Of a stretch of 18,438 nucleotides of DNA, positions 6,655 to 14,034 are shown piece by piece (within the stretch, counting starts at the first letter, position 1; each line of letters starts with the position of its first letter). The notes below the pieces were generated by a model. That model was not told where the DNA came from, searched no databases, and saw nothing but the letters and a program-made list of their open reading frames with translations. The stretch is from Gammaproteobacteria bacterium (GTDB lineage Bacteria > Pseudomonadota > Gammaproteobacteria > Competibacterales > Competibacteraceae): assembly GCA_024235035.1 (NCBI GenBank), contig JACKNE010000025.1, forward strand, positions 1 to 18,438, in the 5' to 3' direction. Both the position numbers and the translations under genes were made by a program.

Positions 6655-7755
6655 ATGAAACTAGAAGCCAAGCGCGAGCAGTTGCTCAAACCGCTTCAGC
6701 ACGTCATCGGTGCCGTCGAGCGCCGACAGACCTTGCCGATTCTGACCAACGTGCTTCTGACCGCGCAGGAACAGAATTTGATCCTGACCGCGACTGACCT
6801 GGAAGTCGAACTATCCGCCCGAGCCGAGTTATCGGTGGAAACCCCCGGCGAGACCACGTTGCCTGCCCGCCGACTGCACGATATCCTCCGCGCGCTGCCA
6901 GAAGACGCGACCGTTGTGCTGAACGTTGAAGGCGACAAAGCGACCATGCGCTGTGGGCGCAGCCGATTTACCCTGGTTGCCCTGCCTGCCGCTGATTTTC
7001 CCACATTGGAAGATTTACCGTTCGAGGGCGATATCCGCCTGTCCCAGGGCGCTCTACGCGGCATGATCGAACGCACCCACTTCGCCATGGCTCAGCAGGA
7101 TGTGCGCTACTATCTGAATGGCCTGCTGCTGGAAGCTGCGCCAGGTATTTTGCGACTGGTGGCGACGGACGGCCACCGACTAGCCTTCCAGGAACTGAAG
7201 GCCGCCGTCGACGTGGTGGAAGTGCGTCAAATCATCGTGCCACGCAAGGGTGTGCTGGAATTACTGCGTTTGCTGGCCGACAGCGACGCTGAAGTTGCGC
7301 TCAAGCTCGGTGTCAACCACATCCGACTGGTCCTTGGCGAGATTCGCTTGACCTCCAAGCTGATCGATGGAAAATTCCCGGACTATCAACGCGTCATTCC
7401 CCGCGAGAGCAGCCGGGTGGTGATCGCCGACCGGATGGCGCTACGAAGTGCGCTGGCGCGGACCGGCATCGTCCTCAACGACAAGACTCAAGGCATCCGC
7501 CTGCAACTGGAGGATTGGGTCTTGCGAGCGCAGGCGCAGAATCCGAACCAGGAAGAAGCGGAGGAAGAAGTCGAGATCAATTACAACGGTGGTCCGATGG
7601 AAATCGGCTTCAACGTCACTTACTTGCTCGATGCACTAGGCGCGCTGAACGGCGAGTTGGCCAAGCTGTCTTTCTCCGACGCCGCCAGCAGTTGCCTGAT
7701 CGAAGAGGCTGAGGGGGAGGGTGGCCGGCATGTCATCATGCCCATGCGGCTTTGA
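6655..7755 (+). CDS. dnaN: DNA polymerase III sliding clamp, beta subunit
   Basis: The ring-shaped processivity clamp of the replisome. 366 residues, the standard length, from ATG 6655; GGGAG at 6644-6648 is 6 bases upstream, and an out-of-frame ATG at 6651 is ignored. The N-terminus MKLEAKREQLLKPLQHVIGA, the stretch ERRQTLPILTNVLL and the clamp C-terminus HVIMPMRL are diagnostic. The latter forms part of the binding cleft for polymerase and clamp-binding peptides. An acidic loop (EEAEEEVEI, around residues 302-310) lies in domain III at the place where clamps vary. It follows oriC and precedes recF by 53 bp. Confidence 0.98.
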   Translation: MKLEAKREQLLKPLQHVIGAVERRQTLPILTNVLLTAQEQNLILTATDLEVELSARAELSVETPGETTLPARRLHDILRALPEDATVVLNVEGDKATMRCGRSRFTLVALPAADFPTLEDLPFEGDIRLSQGALRGMIERTHFAMAQQDVRYYLNGLLLEAAPGILRLVATDGHRLAFQELKAAVDVVEVRQIIVPRKGVLELLRLLADSDAEVALKLGVNHIRLVLGEIRLTSKLIDGKFPDYQRVIPRESSRVVIADRMALRSALARTGIVLNDKTQGIRLQLEDWVLRAQAQNPNQEEAEEEVEINYNGGPMEIGFNVTYLLDALGALNGELAKLSFSDAASSCLIEEAEGEGGRHVIMPMRL

Positions 7756-7808
7756 AGCGAGTGGCGAACAGGATCGGTCGCCGGTAATCGCGATCCGCTG
7801 AGATCGGG

Positions 7809-8891
7809 ATGCGTATCGTCACCCTCGATATCGCAGGTTTTCGTAACCTGCGACGCTGGCGGATGGAGTGTTCGTCCGGGCTGAATCTGTTGATCGGCCC
7901 CAATGCCTCCGGCAAGACCAGCTTGCTGGAGGCATTGTACTTTTTGGGGCGGGGACGCTCGTTCCGCACTCGCCAGCCACGGGAATTGATCCAGATCGAT
8001 GCACCGTTCTTCCGGTTAGTTGCCATTTTACAAACCGGCGATGGTCAGCAGACGTCGATTGGCCTTGAACGCAATACTCGCGAACTGACGGCGCACATCG
8101 ACGGCGTTCCGACCCACTCACTGGCGGAGTTGGTCCGGCGGACGCCAGTGCTGTTGCTGAATCCCGATAGCCATCGCTTGCTGGAGGATGGACCGCAACA
8201 GCGGCGTCGATTCATGGACTGGGGGTTGTTCCATGCCGAGCCTGAGTTTTTCGGCGCCTGGCGGCGTTATAGCGCGGCGCTGCGTCATCGCAATGCGGCG
8301 CTGCGCTCTGGAGCGACCAACCGGGTGGTGGATGCCTGGGATAGTGAACTAGCGGCGGCGGCGATCCTCGATCGGTTGCGTGGAACCTTCTGTGAAGCCC
8401 TACAAGGCGTTTTGAGGCGATTTATCGAGGAGACCCTGGTCGGGGTAGCGGTGCAGGTCGATTATCGCCGTGGCTGGCCTCTGGAGCCGCCTGAACGCGA
8501 TTTCTCCGGTTGGTTGCGAGCCGGGCGTGATCAAGACCGTCAGCAGGGGTATACCCGGCTCGGCCCACATCGAGCTGACTTCATGATGCGCATCGATGGA
8601 CGCCCGCCATCCGAAGCATTGTCACGCGGTCAGCAGAAGTTGCTGGTCATCGCTTTGGTATTGGCGCAGGCAGAGCTATACCGACACCATGTTGGTGACG
8701 CCTGTATGCTACTAATCGATGATTTGCCAGCGGAGCTAGATCTCGATAATCGGGTGCGAGTCATGCGCGCCTTGGCGGCGCTCGATACCCAGTCGTTCAT
8801 CACCGCCATCGAGCCAGGATTGCTGGACGCCACCCTCTGGCGGGAGGCGCGGACTTTTCATCTCTTGCGCGGCGAACTGGCCGCGAACTGA
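7809..8891 (+). CDS. recF: DNA replication and repair protein RecF
   Basis: An ABC/SMC-type ATPase that, with RecO and RecR, loads RecA at gaps. 360 residues, the usual length. Walker A GPNASGKTS is at residues 30-38. The ABC signature LSRGQQKLLVIALVLAQ is near residue 272 and Walker B LLIDDLPAELD near 301-311. The N-terminus MRIVTLDIAGFRNL is typical. The ATG at 7809 has only a poor Shine-Dalgarno, fitting read-through translation from dnaN in one operon. The frame is intact. Confidence 0.97.
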   Translation: MRIVTLDIAGFRNLRRWRMECSSGLNLLIGPNASGKTSLLEALYFLGRGRSFRTRQPRELIQIDAPFFRLVAILQTGDGQQTSIGLERNTRELTAHIDGVPTHSLAELVRRTPVLLLNPDSHRLLEDGPQQRRRFMDWGLFHAEPEFFGAWRRYSAALRHRNAALRSGATNRVVDAWDSELAAAAILDRLRGTFCEALQGVLRRFIEETLVGVAVQVDYRRGWPLEPPERDFSGWLRAGRDQDRQQGYTRLGPHRADFMMRIDGRPPSEALSRGQQKLLVIALVLAQAELYRHHVGDACMLLIDDLPAELDLDNRVRVMRALAALDTQSFITAIEPGLLDATLWREARTFHLLRGELAAN

Positions 8892-8959
8892 TAGATTGCG
8901 CGGCACTAAGACTCACCCCGATCGCGAGCGTCCCTGATCTCCGTTGAAGTCCATAATGG

Positions 8960-8968
8960 TGGTATAAT
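8960..8968 (+). promoter_or_regulatory. Likely gyrB promoter, extended -10
   Basis: TGGTATAAT (8960-8968) is a perfect extended -10 (TG-N-TATAAT), 40 bases before the gyrB ATG. There is no good -35 at the normal distance: TTGAAG (8944-8949) is only 13 bases away. An extended -10 can work without one. It suggests gyrB can be transcribed independently of dnaN-recF. Confidence 0.55.
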
Positions 8969-9008
8969 TTCCCGTCTTTGATAACGGACTCTGGGAAAAC
9001 TTAGGATT

Positions 9009-11426
9009 ATGAATGATTCGTCTTACACCTCGTCGAGCATCACGGTCCTGGAAGGACTGGACGCTGTGCGCAAACGGCCGGGCATGTATATCGGTGACAC
9101 GGATGACGGTACCGGCCTGCATCACATGGTGTTCGAGGTCGTGGATAACTCCATCGACGAGGCGTTGGCTGGTTACTGCTCCGAAATCAGCGTGACCCTG
9201 CATGCCGACGAATCTGTCACTGTAGTGGACAATGGTCGTGGTATCCCTACAGACGAACATTCCAAAGGCCGCTCCGCCGCTGAAGTCATCATGACCGTGC
9301 TACATGCTGGCGGTAAGTTCGATGATAAATCCTACAAAGTTTCCGGTGGTCTACACGGAGTCGGTGTCTCGGTGGTCAATGCCCTGTCCGAATATCTGCG
9401 GTTAACCATTCGTCGCGATGGCAAGGTCCACCAGCAGGAATACCGATTAGGCGACCCACAGGCGCCGCTGCGCGTCACTGGGGAAACCGATCTGACGGGG
9501 ACTGAAATCTACTTCAAGCCGAGTTCGGCGATCTTCACCCATATCGACTTTCATTACGACATACTGGCTAAACGACTGCGCGAGTTGTCGTTTCTTAACT
9601 CTGGCGTATGTATCCGTTTGCACGATGAGCGGACCAGCAAAGAAGACTGTTTTGAATACCAGGGTGGCATCAAGGCGTTTGTCGAACATCTGAATCGTAA
9701 TAAGACACCACTGCATGAGCATGTCTTCTACCTGGATGCGACCCGTGACGACATCCGAGTGGAACTGGCGATGCAATGGAACGATTCCTATCAGGAAAAT
9801 GTTTTCTGTTTCACCAACAACATTCCACAACGTGATGGCGGCGCCCATTTAGCTGGCTTGCGTGGCGCTCTGACCCGCACCCTGAACCAGTACATGGATC
9901 TGGAAGGGATTCTGAAGAAAGCCAAGGTCGAAACCAACGGTGATGATGCTCGCGAAGGCTTGACGGCGGTGCTGTCGGTGAAGTTGCACGATCCAAAATT
10001 CTCATCGCAGACCAAGGACAAGTTGGTGTCCTCCGAGGTTAGGCCGGCAGTCGAATCTGTAGTAACGGAGAAGCTGCAGGAATATTTGCTGGAGAATCCC
10101 AGTGAAGCCAAGGCCATCACCAGTAAGATCGTCGAAGCGGCTCGTGCTCGCGAGGCGGCCCGCCGCGCCCGTGAGATGACGCGACGCAAGGGTGTTCTGG
10201 ATATCGCCGGTCTACCGGGCAAACTGGCGGACTGTCAGGAAAAAGATCCATCTGCATCTGAGCTATTTCTTGTAGAGGGCGATTCTGCCGGCGGTTCGGC
10301 CAAACAGGGCCGTGACCGACGCTTTCAGGCGATTTTGCCGCTCAAGGGTAAAATTCTGAATGTGGAAAAAGCCAGATTCGATAAGATGTTGGCTTCTATC
10401 GAGGTGGGGACGCTGATTACCGCCTTAGGTTGTGGCATCGGCAGAGAAGAGTTCAACCCAGATAAAATACGTTATTATCGAATAATAATCATGACAGATG
10501 CGGATGTTGATGGTTCACATATCCGTACCCTTTTGTTGACATTCTTCTACCGGCAAATGGCGGAATTGATCGAGCGTGGTTACATCTACATTGCGCAACC
10601 ACCGCTGTACAAGATCAAAAAAGGTAAGCATGAGCAGTATGTCAAGGATGACGCAGAGCTTTCGGTCTATCTGTTGCAGACGGCGCTAGACGGTGTGACG
10701 CTGGCCAGTCGTAGCGATGGAGCCGTACCGCTGACCGGTGCGACACTGGAGGAATTGGCCCGTGGTTACATGGCGATCATGACAGTGGTTCAGCGTTTAT
10801 CCCGCCGTTATGACAGCGCCTTACTGGAGCAACTGATTTATCAGCCACCGTTGGCTGAAAGCCAGTTGCGCGATCAAGCCTATCTGAGCGAATGGGCTGC
10901 AAGCCTGATTGGGCAGCTCAACGACGGGCAGAACGAGCGGTCGATTTACGAGGCAATGGTCGAAGCGCGTGAAGACGGCGAAGGTTACAGCATCATTATC
11001 ATCCGTCGCGCGCATAGTCTGGTTCGACAAATGCGATTGGGGAAGGAATTTTTCGATTCCCCCGAGTATTTGGCTCTGATTCAGTTCGGCGCCAAGTTAT
11101 CAGGTCTGTTTGAACCGCAAGGCGCGGAAGTGCGGCGTGGCGAACGCGTTCAAACGGTGAGCAGTTTCCGGGCGGTCATGGATTGGTTGCTGGAGGAAGC
11201 CAAGCGTGGTCAGCATATTCAGCGCTACAAGGGATTGGGCGAAATGAACCCAGATCAGCTTTGGGAAACCACGATGAATCCGGAAACTCGTCGATTATTG
11301 CAAGTACGGATCGAAGATGCCGTAGCCGCCGATGAAGTCTTTACCACCTTAATGGGTGATCAAGTTGAACCACGACGGGATTTCATCGAGCAGAACGCTC
11401 TGGATGTGCTGAACCTGGATGTTTGA
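9009..11426 (+). CDS. gyrB: DNA gyrase subunit B
   Basis: The ATPase subunit of the type IIA topoisomerase that introduces negative supercoils. 805 residues, the usual gammaproteobacterial length. The GHKL ATPase shows EVVDNSIDEA (catalytic Glu and Mg-binding Asn, about 43-52), DNGRGIPTDEH and GGLHGVGVSVVNALS. The TOPRIM domain shows the Glu in VEGDSAGGSAKQGRDR and the metal site MTDADVDGSHIRTLLL. Before the C-terminus comes QRYKGLGEMNPDQLWETTMN. The long insert typical of Gram-negative GyrB lies between TOPRIM and tail. AGGA is only 2 bases from the ATG, and a GGGAA run is 11 bases away, so the ribosome site is not standard. It ends 8 bases inside the possible start of the next gene. Confidence 0.98.
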   Translation: MNDSSYTSSSITVLEGLDAVRKRPGMYIGDTDDGTGLHHMVFEVVDNSIDEALAGYCSEISVTLHADESVTVVDNGRGIPTDEHSKGRSAAEVIMTVLHAGGKFDDKSYKVSGGLHGVGVSVVNALSEYLRLTIRRDGKVHQQEYRLGDPQAPLRVTGETDLTGTEIYFKPSSAIFTHIDFHYDILAKRLRELSFLNSGVCIRLHDERTSKEDCFEYQGGIKAFVEHLNRNKTPLHEHVFYLDATRDDIRVELAMQWNDSYQENVFCFTNNIPQRDGGAHLAGLRGALTRTLNQYMDLEGILKKAKVETNGDDAREGLTAVLSVKLHDPKFSSQTKDKLVSSEVRPAVESVVTEKLQEYLLENPSEAKAITSKIVEAARAREAARRAREMTRRKGVLDIAGLPGKLADCQEKDPSASELFLVEGDSAGGSAKQGRDRRFQAILPLKGKILNVEKARFDKMLASIEVGTLITALGCGIGREEFNPDKIRYYRIIIMTDADVDGSHIRTLLLTFFYRQMAELIERGYIYIAQPPLYKIKKGKHEQYVKDDAELSVYLLQTALDGVTLASRSDGAVPLTGATLEELARGYMAIMTVVQRLSRRYDSALLEQLIYQPPLAESQLRDQAYLSEWAASLIGQLNDGQNERSIYEAMVEAREDGEGYSIIIIRRAHSLVRQMRLGKEFFDSPEYLALIQFGAKLSGLFEPQGAEVRRGERVQTVSSFRAVMDWLLEEAKRGQHIQRYKGLGEMNPDQLWETTMNPETRRLLQVRIEDAVAADEVFTTLMGDQVEPRRDFIEQNALDVLNLDV

Positions 11427-12489
11427 GCGTTTCGCAAGGCGAATGGAATCGCCCTTGGTATTTTCTTCAGCTTCGCTAGAAAAGAATTCCAGCTTCCTGC
11501 CTGATTTCTGCGCCAATTCTACTGTTTTCCTGACGGTTTTGCTGGCTGAGCTATTTGCTCTGGTGCTAGCGCTGAACGAGACTAACCGCTTCGGTGATTT
11601 CTGGAACCACTTGGCACTGATTTCGTTGTTCGTGCAATGGGTGGTGCTCGCTGCCGCTGCCGTCCTGTGTTTATGCAAGCGTTGGTTGGTGCAGCTGGGC
11701 CCCACCGCCGCGACGCTTGCTGTCCTCGGCCTGACACAACTAGTCACATTGGGCTTCTCGCTGATGGGCGGCAGATTCTTGGTTTCATCGCCTGAATGGG
11801 CGATTCCTTCGCTAGCCTTCAGCATCCGCAGCCTGGCTATCGCCGGTATCATCACCCTGATCACTCTACGCTACTTCTATATTCACCACCAGTGGCAACG
11901 GCAAATCGAGGCTGAATCGCGCGCCCGACTGCGCGCCCTGCAGGCGCGTATCCATCCTCATTTTCTGTTCAACACGCTCAATACCATTGCCAGTCTGATT
12001 CCCAGCCAACCCGATCGGGCTGAACAAGCGGTGCTCGACCTGGCGGATCTATTGCGTTCAGCCCTGACCGATCGCAGCTCGGTTTCCTTAGCTGAGGAAC
12101 TGGAACTGACGCGCCGCTATCTGGCCATCGAGCGGCTGCGTATGGGTGAACGGCTGACTGTGGACTGGCAGTTGGGCGAAGATTTGCCGCTCGGTACCCT
12201 CTTGCCACCGCTGGTGCTGCAACCGCTGGTCGAAAACGCCATTCGCCACGGTCTCCAGCGCTTGCCGGAAGGAGGGACCTTGACGCTTTGCATCGATAAA
12301 CAGCTTGATAAGCTATGCTTCACCCTCATCAACCCGCGTTCTGCCGCCGATACTGAGACCGGTCAGCGTATCGCGCAGGATAATATTCGTCAGCGATTGG
12401 CGCTGGCTTACCCATTATCTCCACCGCTGGAGATCATCGAGACTGCCGAGCGCTATCAGGTTACGTTTACGATTCCACTGAAGCAGTGA
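11419..12489 (+). CDS. Membrane sensor histidine kinase, LytS/AlgZ (FimS) type
   Basis: A 356-residue His_kinase-family sensor. About four hydrophobic segments lie at 34-52, 63-85, 97-118 and 130-152, with very short loops, so no sizeable external sensor domain is seen. The H-box RIHPHFLFNTLNTIASL follows, with the phospho-acceptor His at residue 179. The N-box LVLQPLVENAIRHGL has the ATP-binding Asn at 273. The usual glycine box before NxRxRL (GxGIGLxN) reads GQRIAQDN, a degenerate form, while NIRQRLALAY is normal. ATG 11419 would overlap the gyrB stop by 8 bases; ATG 11443, eight codons later, is also possible, and neither has a strong Shine-Dalgarno. The LytTR regulator downstream is the likely partner. 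AlgZ-AlgR in pseudomonads controls alginate and type IV pili; that role is not shown here. Confidence 0.88.
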   Translation: MFERFARRMESPLVFSSASLEKNSSFLPDFCANSTVFLTVLLAELFALVLALNETNRFGDFWNHLALISLFVQWVVLAAAAVLCLCKRWLVQLGPTAATLAVLGLTQLVTLGFSLMGGRFLVSSPEWAIPSLAFSIRSLAIAGIITLITLRYFYIHHQWQRQIEAESRARLRALQARIHPHFLFNTLNTIASLIPSQPDRAEQAVLDLADLLRSALTDRSSVSLAEELELTRRYLAIERLRMGERLTVDWQLGEDLPLGTLLPPLVLQPLVENAIRHGLQRLPEGGTLTLCIDKQLDKLCFTLINPRSAADTETGQRIAQDNIRQRLALAYPLSPPLEIIETAERYQVTFTIPLKQ

Positions 12490-12565
12490 GAATCATCGAC
12501 AAAATCGGTAGTATCTCTGGTTCTGCCTGCTACACTTGCGAAAAATGACTTGATTGCTTTACATC

Positions 12566-13300
12566 ATGCGCGTTCTGATCATCGATGATGAGCCTCCCGC
12601 CCGCGCTCGTTTGCGAGAACTGCTTAACCGCTTGCCGGATCACGAGTTCTGCGGTGAGGCTGGTACTGGTGCTGAAGCCCTACGCCTGGTGCAGCGATTG
12701 AATCCCGATATCGTATTGCTGGATATCCAAATGCCGGGGCTGGATGGATTGGAAACCGCGCGCCAATTGACGGACATGGAGCAGCCGCCTGCCGTGGTCT
12801 TCACCACCGCTCATGGTGATTACGCGCTGGAAGCCTTCGACGCCCAAGCGATCGCTTATCTATTGAAACCGATTCGATTGGAACGGTTGGAGCAGGTGCT
12901 GACCAGCGCCAGCCGTGTCAATCGCGCTCAGCTCAGCCGACTGGCGGCTGATCAGCCAGTGGATGGCAGCCGTACCCATGTTCGCGCCCGGATCGGTCAA
13001 CGACAGGAGCTGATCCCGCTGGCCGATGTATTCTACTTCCAGGCTGACCAGAAATACGTGACGGTTCGTTACCGCTCTGGTGAGGTGCTCATCGAAGAAT
13101 CCCTGAAAACCCTGGAGCAGGAATTGGGTGCGCGGGTGGTGCGGGTTCACCGCAATGCTTTGGCCGTAGCGGTCCACATTGCCGGATTGGAGAAGATCGC
13201 TGATCGTGGCGTGGCGCTGGTCTTTCACGATATTCCCGACCGACTGGAAGTCAGTCGTCGCCACCTTCCAGCCCTTCGCCATTTCCTCAAGCAAATTTGA
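12566..13300 (+). CDS. Response regulator with LytTR DNA-binding domain, AlgR-like
   Basis: A 244-residue two-domain regulator. The receiver domain (about 1-115) carries the acidic pair D7/D8 in VLIIDDEPPARARL, the phospho-acceptor D53 in IVLLDIQMPG, the Thr switch in VFTTAHGDYALEAF, and K101 in YLLKPI. The LytTR domain (about 135-244) shows DVFYFQADQKYVTVRY, LKTLEQELG, VRVHRNALA and DRLEVSRRHLPALR, all typical of AlgR-class regulators. The start is ATG 12566; an in-frame TTG at 12554 would add four residues. It lies 76 bp after the kinase on the same strand, so the two form a two-component pair. The family binds direct repeats upstream of targets, and none was recognised here. Confidence 0.93.
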   Translation: MRVLIIDDEPPARARLRELLNRLPDHEFCGEAGTGAEALRLVQRLNPDIVLLDIQMPGLDGLETARQLTDMEQPPAVVFTTAHGDYALEAFDAQAIAYLLKPIRLERLEQVLTSASRVNRAQLSRLAADQPVDGSRTHVRARIGQRQELIPLADVFYFQADQKYVTVRYRSGEVLIEESLKTLEQELGARVVRVHRNALAVAVHIAGLEKIADRGVALVFHDIPDRLEVSRRHLPALRHFLKQI

Positions 13301-13399
13301 ATTTCCTATCGAGTGTGGAGAGGAAAATGAAGGCGCTGAGCCGAAAACTTTCCTTGTCTTACAGGAGATCAACAGGCTATCATCTTTGCCCCGAAAATT

Positions 13400-13475
13400 G
13401 CCGGAATAGCTCAGTCGGTAGAGCAGCTGATTCGTAATTAGCAGGTCGGAGGTTCGATTCCTCTTTCCGGCACCA
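13400..13475 (+). tRNA. tRNA-Thr (anticodon CGU)
   Basis: A 76-nt cloverleaf with encoded CCA. Acceptor arms are GCCGGAA (13400-13406) and TTCCGGC (13465-13471); the D-arm is GCTC-AGTCGGTA-GAGC. The anticodon stem is GCTGA/TTAGC with one G-T pair and loop TTCGTAA, anticodon CGT at 13433-13435. The T-arm is GGAGG-TTCGATT-CCTCT, also with one G-T pair. It reads ACG codons. The sequence is close to E. coli thrW, a known phage integration site, and an accessory region begins downstream. Confidence 0.97.
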
Positions 13476-13482
13476 AGTAAAA

Positions 13483-13514
13483 CAATCAATTAGTTGATTG
13501 CCCGATTTTTTATT
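13483..13514 (+). terminator. Weak intrinsic terminator after tRNA-Thr
   Basis: CAATCAA (13483-13489) pairs with TTGATTG (13494-13500) around a 4-base loop. CCCGATTTTTTATT follows, so the T run starts 5 bases after the stem. The stem is A/T-rich and weak, but its position just behind the tRNA supports the call. Confidence 0.45.
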
Positions 13515-13522
13515 ACTCTCTT

Positions 13523-13542
13523 GTTGTCCATAGGTTGTCCAT
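13523..13542 (+). repeat. Two 9-base direct repeats near the tRNA 3' side
   Basis: GTTGTCCAT occurs at 13523-13531 and 13534-13542, one helical turn (11 bp) apart. This could be a remnant of integrase arm-type sites beside a tRNA attachment site. No integrase gene is in the window. Confidence 0.35.
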
Positions 13543-13685
13543 TCACTGGCGATTTACCACGGCAATAATGGCCTGTAGGAACCTCACCTTCTGTCTTGGA
13601 AAGCGTTGCTCTCGTAACAGAGAATCTTGAAACGGTGTCAAGGGAACTCGCGGTTCCAGCGCGGTTACCTGTTAAGCGATCTAAG

Positions 13686-13952
13686 ATGACTATCTACGCC
13701 GTGCTCCAACGGAATCCGGCACCACCTTGGATCGGCTGGGCTGATTCGCCTGAAGGCGCTTGTGAGCAGGCCCGGATGCAGGCAAAAAATCCCCCCAGGC
13801 CGAATAACGTCATCGTGGTCATCGCCAGCGAGGATCAGTGGGTTTATATCGTTCATGACGTTACTGAACTGCTAGAGATGATGCCCAAACCGACGCTTAC
13901 ACATCTTCAGGGATGCCCCATCCTGGGACGTTATTTTGTGGATTATCTGTAG
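13686..13952 (+). CDS. Hypothetical protein, 88 residues
   Basis: I do not recognise this protein. From ATG 13686 it reads MTIYAVLQRNPAPPWIGWAD and ends GCPILGRYFVDYL, with a middle stretch VIVVIASEDQWVYIVHDVTE. The mix of strands, helices and aromatic residues looks protein-like. There is no signal peptide or membrane segment. An in-frame TTG at 13596 would extend it by 30 residues. The Shine-Dalgarno is poor. It is alone between tRNA-Thr and the convergent hsdR. It may be a small accessory gene or a chance frame. Confidence 0.4.
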   Translation: MTIYAVLQRNPAPPWIGWADSPEGACEQARMQAKNPPRPNNVIVVIASEDQWVYIVHDVTELLEMMPKPTLTHLQGCPILGRYFVDYL

Positions 13953-14034
13953 ACGATTCCCTCGTCCGATGAATCGTCAAGGGGCTGTTCGAGGAATTCT
14001 CTGGCTCTCTGCACCATCACAAGTCTGTCGCTCG

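Noticed and set aside
13715..13724. Ten-base copy of the tRNA 3' end (TCCGGCACCA) as a second attachment site
   Set aside because: Too short to be convincing. It lies within an open frame only 250 bp away, so chance is likely.
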